A stretch of 64,000 nucleotides of DNA from Siphonodentalium dalli (lineage: Eukaryota; Mollusca; Scaphopoda; Gadilida; Siphonodentaliidae). Each line of letters opens with the position of its first letter. The stretch's first letter is position 1. Positions 20,803-31,005 of the stretch are shown one piece after another. The notes under the pieces were generated by a model. It saw only the letters and a program-made list of their open reading frames with translations. It did no database searches and was not told where the DNA came from. Made by a program: the position numbers and the translations under genes. Location of the stretch: contig CP136066.1 of NCBI GenBank assembly GCA_032622095.1, positions 185,480,716-185,544,715 of the forward strand, written 5' to 3'.

Positions 20803-21219
20803 AGAAGCGGTATATTAAGCGCCCTAATTTCGGGCTCAATATCGCAATAATACTGCAAGTGGAAAAACTTATAAGCGCGCCGCTTGCGATATTATTGCAA
20901 TATTTTGCGCTTGCTATCGCAATATTTCGCGCTTAATATTGCGACATCTTGCGCTCAAAATTGTGACCTTTAAAGCAAATTATTACTTCTTCTATATTGT
21001 TTATAGCATAATTAGAGACAGTGTTTTAGATTTGTATATAAATAATTATAGTTGTAAATTATATATGTACACTATATGCACGGTATTTATTTAATATTTT
21101 GCGCGCGTAATATCGCAATATTTTGCCCTCATTATCGCAATAATAAGCGCGACAGATTGTTGGTATTGAGCTATAATCGCACTTTTTTCGAAATTAAGCG
21201 CGCTCAATATACCACTTCT
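20803..21219. mobile_element. MITE with TATCGCAATAT internal repeats
   Basis: AGAAGCGGTATATTAAGCGC on the left, and on the right in reverse AGAAGTGGTATATTGAGCGC; the TIR runs about 33 bp to TAATTTCG. Inside, ATATCGCAATA/ATATTGCGA motifs with GCGC recur at least eight times in both directions (20845-20960 and 21098-21155). This looks like an array of short palindromic binding sites. No coding frame. Confidence 0.7.
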
Positions 21220-22539
21220 CCTCACTGGCACTGTAACCGATACTCTCTATATGTACGCCGTGAGTTCATTATTGTGTACACACACATGATACAATTCCAC
21301 AGCTCACACGACCAATGTTGTGACACTGCGGACTGCCCAAATGAAGCATCTTTATTGTTTTCGTCGGGTTAACTATTTACATTGGATAACTATATTTGTC
21401 TTTGAATTGGGGTCTTATCATTTTAACCAGATACAACGAAAGGTAATTCTTATGTGTCTTTGTTGAACAACTCAAAACTTTGGTTGATAGTTGTACATAT
21501 ATCAGTTATAACTAAAACAACAAGGTCAACAATGCCCATGGTTGTTAGCATTTTAGGAAAGAGACATTTTAATTTTCGAACCATCATTGAATGTCCAATT
21601 CACAATCGTGTATTAGTTTTCAAGTTCACGTTAGCTGTTCACGTCAGTATAAATGTTACTGCTATTATATAAAACAAAATTCCCTTATAGATTATATATC
21701 AGATTGTTAAACGGCAAACTTCAAACACGCGTTGCTATAGAAATATTTATTGGCACGAAATATATAACCACAACGCCACTATTGGTTCGAACTGCCTCAC
21801 GTATTTATAGTTTGGTGACTGGGTCAATGATACGCGCGCATTTTTTAATTTAGTTGTATGCCGTCGATTCGTGGGTACGTATACATATCCATTTAACATC
21901 GAATTAAGCATTATTTAAGTTTTGTTTTTCACCAATGATATCGAATAGTATATAATACATTATTAATCAAGCATTCGTGTCGCTGTCATGCGTATAGGCC
22001 TAATAAAAATGCAAATAAGTCCACGACTATTTGCACGATCCTTCGCATTGTTCGTCTTGTCATAATGTTTACAACTAAAGCAGGGGGTTCTGCAAATGTT
22101 TTGCGAACACTAGGCGGGGGTGGGTGATTCAGCAGCCCGGCTAATCTTTTTTCTTAAAAATAATGGGACAAAGTTTTTAAGAATGCTTCTATTATGTAAT
22201 AGGTATGACCTTATACATATTCGTAGGGTTTGAGTTCACCATCAGTTAATAAACAGGGATGACACCACTGGGTAATAAAAGAAGGTCAGCTTGCTAAATG
22301 TTTTCATCAATTAAGGATCTATCAATGCACATTGACATCGAAAGGCTCAGGTTTAAATAGTTCTATTAAAAGTCAATTATCCAACCTGATATAAATGAAA
22401 CCATAACACAATAATATATTCAAATTAATGTAAATTCTTCAAATAAAAATAGACTATTCAAAAAACCATAATAAAATAAAACATAAAGGTGTTAAAACAA
22501 ACTTTAACCGATTTCAACGATATTGGGGACATGGGTTTA
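21220..22539. other. No gene recognised
   Basis: Only short frames. No clear element ends were found. Confidence 0.35.
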
Positions 22540-22990
22540 GGATCACCTCCAGATGGAAGTTGTCAAATTTGAACGATTTTCAATGAAAAACATGGCCACC
22601 GGCAGCCATCTTTGATTTTACTATTTGCATCACTAATCCTTTAGCACACCATACAGAGCTTATCCCTCATCCCATCATCACCAAACTTCATATGAATCAT
22701 CGGTGTGACCTCTCGATGGGTGCCTTAATTTTTTTTCCCGAATGCTGTAAACATTATGGCTGCCAATGGCCATCTTGGATTTTACTCTTTGTGTGACTAA
22801 ATCCTTTAGCACATCTTATAGGTCACATTTATCATCGAATCGTCACCAAACTTCATATTGATCTTCGGTCTGACCTCAAGATCAAAGCCTCCCTTTCCCC
22901 CCGAATTTTTTTCAAAACAAACATGGCCGCCATGATCCATCTTGGATTTCAAATGTGAATCCATCAGCATAACCTACAGCCCATATTCAT
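22540..22990 (+). repeat. Degenerate 'GGCCATCTTGGATT' repeat
   Basis: Three decayed units with ACATGGCCACCGGCAGCCAT, CCATCTTGGATTTTACTC, TAAATCCTTTAGCACA and CACCAAACTTCATAT. Same family as 16151-16640 and 43099-44260. Confidence 0.75.
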
Positions 22991-23129
22991 TGGGAATTGC
23001 TTTGAAATTTTACAGCCTTATTGGTAAATAGACCGCTGGACCGATTTCAACCAAATTTGGTGTGGTGACTATGGTATCCCTGGTGAATATTATAACGGCG
23101 TTTGTTTCATTTTTAAAAAAAATAAAATT

Positions 23130-23440
23130 TCATTTGTTTGTTAATGTTAAATTGTGTCAGCAGTTCAATCTAAAATACATTCAATAATTAAATTAAATTG
23201 AACTTTATTTTAATAAAATTAAAATTTCAGTTTAAATTGAATCAGCAGTTCAGAATAAAAATACAATAATTAACTTAAATTTTATTTTAAAATAATTTTA
23301 ATTTAAGCATTAAAATTTTAAATGTAATTGAGCAAGTGGTTCAAATTAAAACTATTCAAAAATTAAACTTTTGTGGAACTAAACAAATTAAATTTAAATT
23401 TAAATGGTAAACTGAGCAAAGGATTCCTATAAAACATTCA
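23130..23440. repeat. AT-rich tandem repeat, about 88-bp unit
   Basis: The landmark GTCAGCAGTTCAA / TCAGCAGTTCAG / GAGCAAGTGGTTCAA / GAGCAAAGGATTCC recurs at about 23156, 23241, 23329 and 23415, with A/T-only sequence (ATTTAAATTTAAAT-type) between. Confidence 0.6.
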
Positions 23441-24075
23441 AATATAAAATGTAAGCAATGAGAACCAATGAGATTATTTCGGCTAGTTATAGCACAATTG
23501 CAAGTGTGGCTTATTGTCAGTGGTCGGTACTATCGATGTGGGTGTGGCTATAGGACTATCACTATAGCCTGGCATGACACTTGCTTAAGTTTGTGGATCT
23601 AACGTGTACATAACGAGCCGGGAAATGTGTCCATTATATAAACGGGGTACAGACCAACCAGCTAAGAATTACAAGATTATCCCATCTGGAGAGTTACCAC
23701 AACAACTCCTGATATCTAACATAACATGACTAGAGCAGCAATTATTGTTATATTATTCAATAAAAATAACATTCGTCTACCCTCAAATTCAAAGATAATT
23801 AATGTACATATTAACAAATTATCGCCCTTGATATGGCGTTAACGTGACCACCACTGTCCTGTTTCATTGATATATACTAACTGGTAACCAACCAGAAGCA
23901 GTCGCCTACCCATTGCCATAGACATTTCCACCGCTATAGACACCCTGCCGCTATATGCATGTCCGGATACACAGAGGTGTGTGTTTGTCAATTTCAGGTT
24001 ATCAGTGAAATATGTTCACAACTGCGAGCTGTGTTTGTGCGTTGTTTCTTGTCGGGTTCCTTCCGAGATCTATAA
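23441..24075. other. No gene recognised
   Basis: Spacer without clear signals. Confidence 0.35.
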
Positions 24076-24076
24076 A

Positions 24077-24514
24077 TCGTGTTACAGGATATCACGGTAG
24101 GTCTTATCATAGTCCTTACTTTCTACCGGCGAACAGCGCCCGAACGCGACATGGCGAATTATTGCGTTAAAACTTAATCGAAGTGCCATGTCGAAGAATT
24201 ATAAATCGAGTGGATGTTTTCGGCGCGAAAAGTTTTATATACCCGATGTTAGAATTATGGGAAATCCAAGAGAATCATAGGAAGTTCAAAGGTCACTATA
24301 GTTCGTCTAACAGAAGTGTACCGGTATCGTCGGAGTAATGTACCTGTATAGTCTATAGAGTAAATATCTCCGGTTTAGTAATTACACATTTTGATAACAA
24401 AATTGCCCTAATATGACTCGTGTTACAGGATCTCACGGTAGGTCTTTATCATATATAGTCCTTACTTTCTACCGGCGAACAGCGCCCGAACGCGACATGG
24501 CGAATTATTACGTT
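24077..24514 (+). repeat. Pair of 90-bp direct repeats, 341 bp apart
   Basis: TCGTGTTACAGGATATCACG (24077) and TCGTGTTACAGGATCTCACG (24418) both continue with GGTAGGTCTT..TCATA..GTCCTTAC, CTACCGGCGAACAGCGCCCG and AACGCGACATGGCGAATTAT. The end of copy 1 is also complemented just downstream (GTGCCATGTCGAAGAATTAT at 24183). GC-rich compared with the surroundings. Confidence 0.75.
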
Positions 24515-25049
24515 GCTTTTCAAGTTGGGCGAATTATTCAGTTCCTAGAACATATATACGTCACATATTACCGTTCAATCGACTGCGTTGTGTCTGTCCA
24601 TTGCGTTGGCCCATATCTGTCATGACGCCACCCATTGCCTGCTTTACAGTATATGTACCAGTCATTGTTCAAGGATGCGTTGCGTTATAACGCAGAGTTT
24701 CCGATTGCAGCCAATGAGTTCGATGTTGGAATTAACGTAATATTGCAAATCAATATCAATCTATATATGTTATAAATAAATTCCCCGATAATGTCAAACA
24801 TGTCATATTACAACAACTAAAACTTTAATGAATTTCCTTCGATATGCAGGCAGCCGCCATTATATCCATTGAAAACATGGAACGTCACGACCCACGTGCT
24901 TAATTAACATATGCGTTACGGTTTGTGTTGCGTTGCAATGATAATACGCATTCAGCGAAGCGGACGCACCCAGCCGTCAGAATGCCTTAGTATTATCATG
25001 GTGGGGAATCACGTGGGTTAGAGGTTGGTGCGTACCAGTCACTCAAAAT
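24515..25049. other. No gene recognised
   Basis: A weak inverted pair, GACCCACGTG (24890) and CACGTGGGTT (25011), spans 130 bp. Confidence 0.35.
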
Positions 25050-26650
25050 GTGCAAATGTGACCCGCCATATCAAATCCAGTCGTAAGTCGGGATTTTTTT
25101 TACCCTGTGCCAATGCATTTTCTTATATATGCGAGTCGACCATAGGTCGCCTCGCATATATAAGCGAATGCATTGGCCTAATCATTTTTTACAATTTTAA
25201 TCATTTTTTCTTGTATTTAAGAAATAAATACACGGTGTAGAGGTGTGTATGGTCAAGTTGTACCACAAAAAACTGATTGTAGGACGACGCGTAGCGGAGT
25301 CCTACAATCAGTTTTTTGTGGTACAACTTGACCATACACACCGATACACCGTGTATTTATTTCTTTTGTAATACGACTGAAAGTTTATGGTCTCAATTCG
25401 ACTGAATAGTCAACGAAATACTGCGCTTTTTCGGTCTCAGGTGAGAAAACATTTCGTGGTGTAATTCGTATTGGGCGTACTCGATTTCTTTGCATGGAGT
25501 ACTCTGGTAATGTCTTGTCTTGTTATGAAATTCCCCCGTTGACTTTTCGAGGCACCTCTTCTAGAAATAATCGTTGTGATTGGCTAAAAAACGATGTGTT
25601 TTCAGCGGCGCCCGTGCGTTTCATTTAAATTGTACAGGAAATACGATTGCGGTCATTTCGGGGTGAAGGAGAAGATCACTCGATCTTTTCGACCATCCCG
25701 GGCGCTTCGCGCCCATCTACTCACTTTATTATTGCGGTCATTTCTGTTTTGAACGTTGTTGGGACAACATGAATATGATCATCGACTATGGACCAATTTC
25801 CTTACACAAAGCGATCTAAATGATCTAGTTTACTAAACTAATCTTATTCCCCTTCTGTACTGGTGAACAAACGCTTTCATTTTCAACTTGATTCCGAAAT
25901 ATCGAATATGATCGAGATTCGAATCGACGAATGCACAGCCCGGCCCCATGGATTTATTTTGTCATTTAATATACTTATTAAGTAACTTTCTTTGGTCGTA
26001 ACATATATCAATATACCATAACATCATTTGGACCATATTCATTGGCAACCAAACTGGTTTCAAGCGACAAATCTCTAGAAAATTCGCAAGATTGTCAAGA
26101 TGTAGCAAAATTCAAAGGGTTACGGGTGCGGGTGTACTCCGTTGATGCCCCGTTTGCGCGGAGTTAGAAAAGACGGGAAAAGTCGCGTGCGGCGATCTGA
26201 ATAAACCGATTTTTTTTCGTGGTACAATTGGAAAAAGTAGAATTGTACCACAAAACTGGAACGAGAAAGCCATGGTAACTCGGGCCACTGGCCAATCAGG
26301 ACATGGCTTTTAAGCATAGTTAGGCAGGGTCGTATTACAATCTTTAACAATTTTATAATTTCACCCATACAGAGCCCCAGACAAACATGAGCAGACGACA
26401 CTCTTCTATATGTTTCTATATATGTGTGGGTCTCCCCGCAGGGTAATGGATGTTTTTTTTATTTTATGTCCTAAAAATTGTAAGAAACCTTTTCTTTTTT
26501 TTTAAATGATAAAAAATTGTTAGGCCAATGCATTCTCTTATATATGCGAGGCGACCTATGGTCGACTCGCATATATAAGAGAATGCATTGGCACAGGGTT
26601 AAAAAATCCCGACTTACGACTGGATATGATATGGCCGGTCACAAATGCAC
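25050..26650. mobile_element. 1.6-kb element with 160-bp TIRs carrying a shared hairpin
   Basis: Left GTGCAAATGTGACCCGCCAT, then CCAGTCGTAAGTCGGGATTT; right is its complement (26600-26650). Both TIRs contain the palindrome CCAATGCATTCTCTTATATA...TATATAAGAGAATGCATTGG (25113-25176 and 26524-26592), the same module as in the TTAA MITE at 8163. Inside is a second, larger hairpin (25221-25363) and a relative of its stem at 26212-26268 (GTGGTACAATT / AATTGTACCAC). No transposase was recognised. Confidence 0.75.
25221..25363. repeat. Near-perfect hairpin with 64-bp arms
   Basis: GAAATAAATACACGGTGTAG...AACTGATTGTAGGAC pairs with GTCCTACAATCAGTT...TGTATTTATTTC; one small internal mismatch (AGAGG against CGAT). 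Loop about GACGCGTAGCGGA. Confidence 0.8.
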
Positions 26651-27086
26651 AAAAACATAATATATGAGGAATTGACACAAAACATTGCACTTTGATGGTT
26701 ACGAGAATATTCTAGTTTATTTTTTAAAACAAGTTGACACCTTATTAGTAGATTTCTATAACATTCTGACCAAAGTTTCCAGTCAAAGTTCGTGGAATAT
26801 CCAACACCATACTTCTATAGGAGAATTCTTCGACTAACAAATTTGTTCAGAATGTTGTGAGTTTGGACACAAATCAGGTATCAGCTTGTTTGAAAAATAG
26901 TACAGCATATGCTCGTAGCTGCCATATTTCGAGGTTGTGAAAGAAATGTATGTCGGATATTCATCTTATTTTTTGTGGTATCCGAGATGAGTTGTTGCGA
27001 TAGCTCATTATAGCTTAACCCACGAAGCTCATACCGGCATTGGTCAAATTTAGGACAGCAAACCATATACTGCCATACGAGCTTTC
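26651..27086. other. No gene recognised
   Basis: Spacer between the hairpin element and the LINE tail. Confidence 0.35.
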
Positions 27087-27328
27087 AAGATGGCGAAAAC
27101 ATTAGAATTTCGTGACTATGCAAAACGTGCGGTTCGGAAACATGTGACGAGTATCATATTCTCTTGGTCTGCGATAATTTGGTCACACTCAGGAGAAAAT
27201 ACATCCCTGACTATTACTGGTTAAACCCGTCACTAGAAAAGTTTTATGGACTCCTTGCGATTGAAAGTATATCAATATTGAAGAACGTAAGCATTTATTT
27301 GAAACATGTTTTTAAAGAATACAACTAA
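27087..27328 (+). pseudogene. LINE ORF2 C-terminal fragment (CCHC end)
   Basis: From TGC 27119 the frame reads CKTCGSETCDEYHILLVC, then basic and aromatic sequence (LRRKYIPDYYW) to TAA 27326-27328. The C-x2-C..E-x-H-x4-C knuckle followed by LR-K-Y..P.YYW is typical of the end of jockey-like LINE ORF2 proteins. Just upstream LEFRD is in another frame, so one frameshift separates them. The rest of that LINE is missing; it is a different copy from the one at 28411. Confidence 0.65.
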
Positions 27329-28410
27329 GATAGTACACTGATCTATAGAGTTATCTATGTGAATTTATATACACGTATTTCCGTATACACAGATATATGC
27401 TCGTGTGCAAATATATGTATACAGTATGCATATCATATATTTATATAAGTATTACATACAATTTATTATGTATGAACATGAAATTCTGAAGAAAATGTTA
27501 TTCATACCAATGTACATAGTGTATATATGTTATTATGCATGTTCCACATTAATTTGTGGTCTTTCGCATTAAAATAATATATTCCTTCATTCTAAGAATA
27601 ACAAAGTGTATATGACACTAGTGATGAATAAGCGCGTACTTCACGAGATACTTGGAATCGCGCCAAAAATATTACCGCTGTAATTAATTCTATTTCGAAA
27701 AGCCGAGCATGAGACAATATCACACATTGTGAAATAATTTCTTTGTTCATTAAAGTTAAATTCTTGTCCAACTTGTTCAGAATTATTATTGATATTATTA
27801 TTTTACCACCAAATTTCCAGCAGATTTTGTAAGTTTTCGGTGCGATATCTCGAGTCAGCTTCCTTTGATTTTGTCGACTTATATGTCAACAAGAGGGTTT
27901 TATTGAGAAGACGATAGATTGTATCACTGTTCAAAAAATGCCCGTCGCTCTAACAACATCGCTGCCAACCTTGGACCGTTAAACATACGGTCAGACTGTA
28001 GCATGTTCCACGGTACAAAACTGTTTAAGTAACTGACAGACTGTAACCAGTAGCAGTCATGCAGACCCTTGTACTTTTTTACGGTCCAACGCCGATTAAT
28101 TAATATCAAGACCATAACTAATAACGGTCAGACGATTCAGATAAATGGTATTTTTGATGGGTGACATCTAATTATTTGCTCTTAATTTGCTAATTTACCG
28201 TATAATTAGTCCGTGGTGACAATATAATTTCCCGATAAGCATTACGATTCAAGTTTTAGACTGGTCGAAATTAGTATTAGTCGTAACTGAACAATACATC
28301 TTAGTTCTTCTATAGCGATCATAGTGTTGATGAAAATTAAATCCTCAATGCATAATGTGACAGACAATACTTATGAAACTTTGAAATATTAAGAGGATTA
28401 AACTTGTTAT
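27329..28410. other. AT-rich spacer before the LINE
   Basis: No ORF1 of the following LINE could be recognised here, so that LINE is likely 5'-truncated or its ORF1 has decayed. 27340-27550 is rich in TATATG-type sequence. Confidence 0.45.
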
Positions 28411-29250
28411 CTGCCTCGTGGAATATAGAACAGAAAAATACTGTGTGGTGTGGTCACCTTTCACTGACTACTTTTTGAATATTGCTGTAAATAGAAAAAA
28501 AACGATAATACAACATGTAGCAAATCTCAGATTTATGAATTTGCTGGATTATCTGAGCATTGGCTCGACAGTGCAAACTTGTCGTTCATTCAGTCAATAG
28601 ACAACTCATATGTTGCTGTGAGTAAACCAGGCAGGACAATTGCCACGAGTAGTGGTGGCAGTTTCACACGCGACGGAGTTGCGATATTAATTAAAAAGTG
28701 TATCGCAGATCAGTGTACAACTTTAGAATTCGACAGTAATTGTGCAGTTGGTATCCAAATGTCACTTGGAGAATCATCAGTTTTAACTTTCCTTCAAATA
28801 GACTTACCCAGCACAAACCACAGTGATGAATATTTCGAAAATTCCTTGGAATCAAAAGAAAATCTTCTATCGATGACCGCGGATGATGGTCCAATTATTG
28901 TAATGGGAGATACAAACTCTCACATATATGTGTACCAGCCGGTCACAAAAACAAGAATGGAGCCGATAAGTGCATTTCTCGAACGCATCCTGTCATTCTC
29001 TGTCACATGTACACTAACTTGTGAGGGTCCTGTTCACACGTTCTACCCGTTTTCTACTGTAGCTGCACCCTCGCGCATCGATCACATAATTCTCCCTCGT
29101 GCATTGGAAGATCTGGTGATTAACTCTGCAGTACTTGACGACAACGAATTGAACACTTCAAACCATTTGCCCGTGACATGCTGCATACGCATTCCTGATG
29201 CTCCAGTGGGCGTACCTCTACCTCACACAAAAGTCGCCTTTAACTCTGTT
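28411..29250 (+). pseudogene. LINE APE-type endonuclease domain
   Basis: SASWNIE (28411 on) begins the exonuclease-endonuclease-phosphatase fold; after a decayed stretch, AGLSEHWL (28543) gives the catalytic Glu. A long intact frame (28579-29253) then holds GDTNSH (28905, catalytic Asp/Asn), RIDHIILP (29077) and SNHLPVT (29158), the normally S-D-H-x-P-V motif with Asp replaced by Asn. This enzyme nicks the genomic target in LINE insertion. The domain is nearly complete, but N for D in the SDH motif and the broken N-terminus suggest it is inactive. Confidence 0.85.
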
Positions 29251-29254
29251 TAAC

Positions 29255-29962
29255 TGGGAGAAAAAGGACATACCGACGTATCGGCACGCACTGAATAATT
29301 TCTTAAGCAGTGCTATTGCTACCAAACCTGATCTCAACATTTTGTACTCTGATATAATCACTGCAATTCTATGTGCATCTTATGAATGTACCAGCCCAAA
29401 GTCACACCACAAGTCATCAAAGTCTTATTGGACTACCGATTTGAAGCTTCTGCATGACGACCTAAAAATCAAACGCAGAGCATGGGTTGTGAACGGTAAA
29501 CCACACGCGTGGGACGTGAGTTCTTCCGTTGATTACAAAAACGCAAAGCGACAATTCAGACGGCGCATGTGCGCAGCATCCCGATCTGAAGACGACAAAC
29601 TCTGTGAAAACCTCGAGCGATTTGCTACTGATAACACTAAGCTTTTCTGGAAAACGGTGAACACAAACGACCAGACATCGCACGCAAACGGACTGGGATG
29701 TGCTATGAATTTTGATGACAACACACTGCGTGAACCAGCACAAATTTTATCTGCTTGGCGTTCATATTTTAAGAAACTATATACTCCAGAGCCTCATTCT
29801 GATCCAGATTTTGAGAAATCCGTACGCATGCGATCATCGACAATATTCGATAATGTTCATGAAGACTTCAACTCGAAAATATTCTGTGATCCGATTAACA
29901 CCACAGAGTTGACGACTGTTATACGAACTCTCAAACGTGGGAAATCAAGCGGGATTGACAAT
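29255..29962 (+). pseudogene. LINE linker and start of reverse transcriptase
   Basis: The frame shifted from the endonuclease at the TTTAACTGGGAG junction (29246) and runs FNWEKKDIPTYRHALNNFLS to TTVIRTLKRGKSSGIDNI. Ending KSSGIDNI is the RT0/RT1 start ('K-x-G-D-I'). Basic R/K-rich stretch at 29470-29570. The chain resumes exactly after the hAT insertion at 31006 (CNEHLLFGSE). Confidence 0.8.
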
Positions 29963-30310
29963 ATATGCAAATTTTAGTGTTCGGTCCGAATATTCGAATA
30001 TTCGCTCGTAAAAATAAATATTCGAATATTCGAATAATTATTTGACTATTCGAATATTCGAGAATAATCTCCGGGTCATTGTTTCCTGGTTTGTTATTAG
30101 TCTGAGGACCTGTTAAAAGTATAGTCTATTTTCCACTGACCATAAACGAATTAATATGACGTAACTGTAACGTTCTGATTTGATTGGCGCGTCATGACGT
30201 CGAAATAATTTTATTGGCTAGGTGTAAACCAGACCGTGATGTGGTCATAGGAAGCGGACCTATAAGGCATCGTTTTGTTTTGTTTGCGCGTTGTCACTTG
30301 TGTGTATAAT

Positions 30311-30770
30311 ATGGCGTCAAATTCGAAGAAATCAGATATATGGACTCACTTCACGTTGGATGCCCTCACACACACAGCGCTGAATTGACCAAGTTGGAGA
30401 TGAATTATTATCATGTTACCCATATGTATGTATGTATGTACGTATATGTGTATGTACGCGGGTATATGTATGTATGTGTATGTATGCATGTGTGTATGTA
30501 TATATGTATGTATATGTATATGTGCGCATGTATGTGTGTCCCTCTTGTCTGCACCTCTTGACATTGAATGTGTTATGTTTTTCATATATATATGGCTCTA
30601 TGCGCATTATACTTGTATATATGTGATTTATGGGCAATAAAACATTGAAGAAGATGCCAAAACTAAAAGGGCAACCTGCAAGCTCAATCCAGATCATGTT
30701 CTTAGTTATTGTGGCACCACGACCAACTTATGGAACCATGCATGGGCCATTGACTACTTGAACTTCATAA
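30311..30770 (+). pseudogene. Split BED zinc finger (hAT transposase N-terminus)
   Basis: MASNSKKSDIWTHFTLDA at 30311-30364 is the start of a BED finger (the aromatic W-x-H-F). The second half at 30650-30770 reads AKTKRATCKLN...YCGTTTNLWNHAW: the first Cys of the finger, then the T-T-N-L-W-x-H motif. The Cys partner is replaced (CKLN instead of CxLC) and the closing His is lost. The two halves are separated by 289 bp containing a TATG-type microsatellite, with GATGCC at both junctions, so this is an insertion or a badly placed intron. BED fingers bind DNA for hAT transposases and ZBED host proteins. Confidence 0.65.
30420..30545 (+). repeat. TATG/TGTA microsatellite
   Basis: Imperfect tetranucleotide ATGTATGTA with interruptions such as CGGGTATATG and TGCGCATG, about 125 bp, in the middle of the hAT-like insert. 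It produces long spurious frames on both strands. Confidence 0.85.
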
Positions 30771-31005
30771 ACAGATAAACTCTTGCTATTAAGCCAAAAG
30801 ACTTTTTTTTTCTCTCCCTTTTTTGCGTATAGCATGTGTATGGATACATATGCTATTTTATTAAATAATAAATTGGTTCCAAAATATGTTATCTATATAA
30901 TTTTATAATTTATCTAAATATTCGAATACTATTCGAATATTCGCTCGTTATTCGAACCGAATATTCGAATATCGAAATCCGTCGAATACAAAACACTATA
31001 TGCAA

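Larger units (their letters stand above)
29971..30997. mobile_element. hAT-like non-autonomous element nested in the LINE
   Basis: Flanked by ATATGCAA at 29963-29970 and 30998-31005; removing the insert and one copy restores the LINE frame (...GIDNICNEHLLF...). An 8-bp duplication points to hAT. Both ends are packed with ATTCGAATATTCG palindromes; the ends share AGTGTT (AGTGTTCGG left, AACACT right), but the left tip has four extra bases. It encodes a split BED finger (30311-30361, 30650-30770), the domain found at the N-terminus of hAT transposases. 1027 bp in all. Confidence 0.8.

Noticed and set aside
21791-21803. GGTTCGAACTGCC as a tRNA B box
   Set aside because: No matching A box or acceptor stem at the right distance.
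30340-30700. Frames rich in Met, Tyr, Val and Cys, or His, Ile and Tyr
   Set aside because: Translation of the TATG microsatellite.
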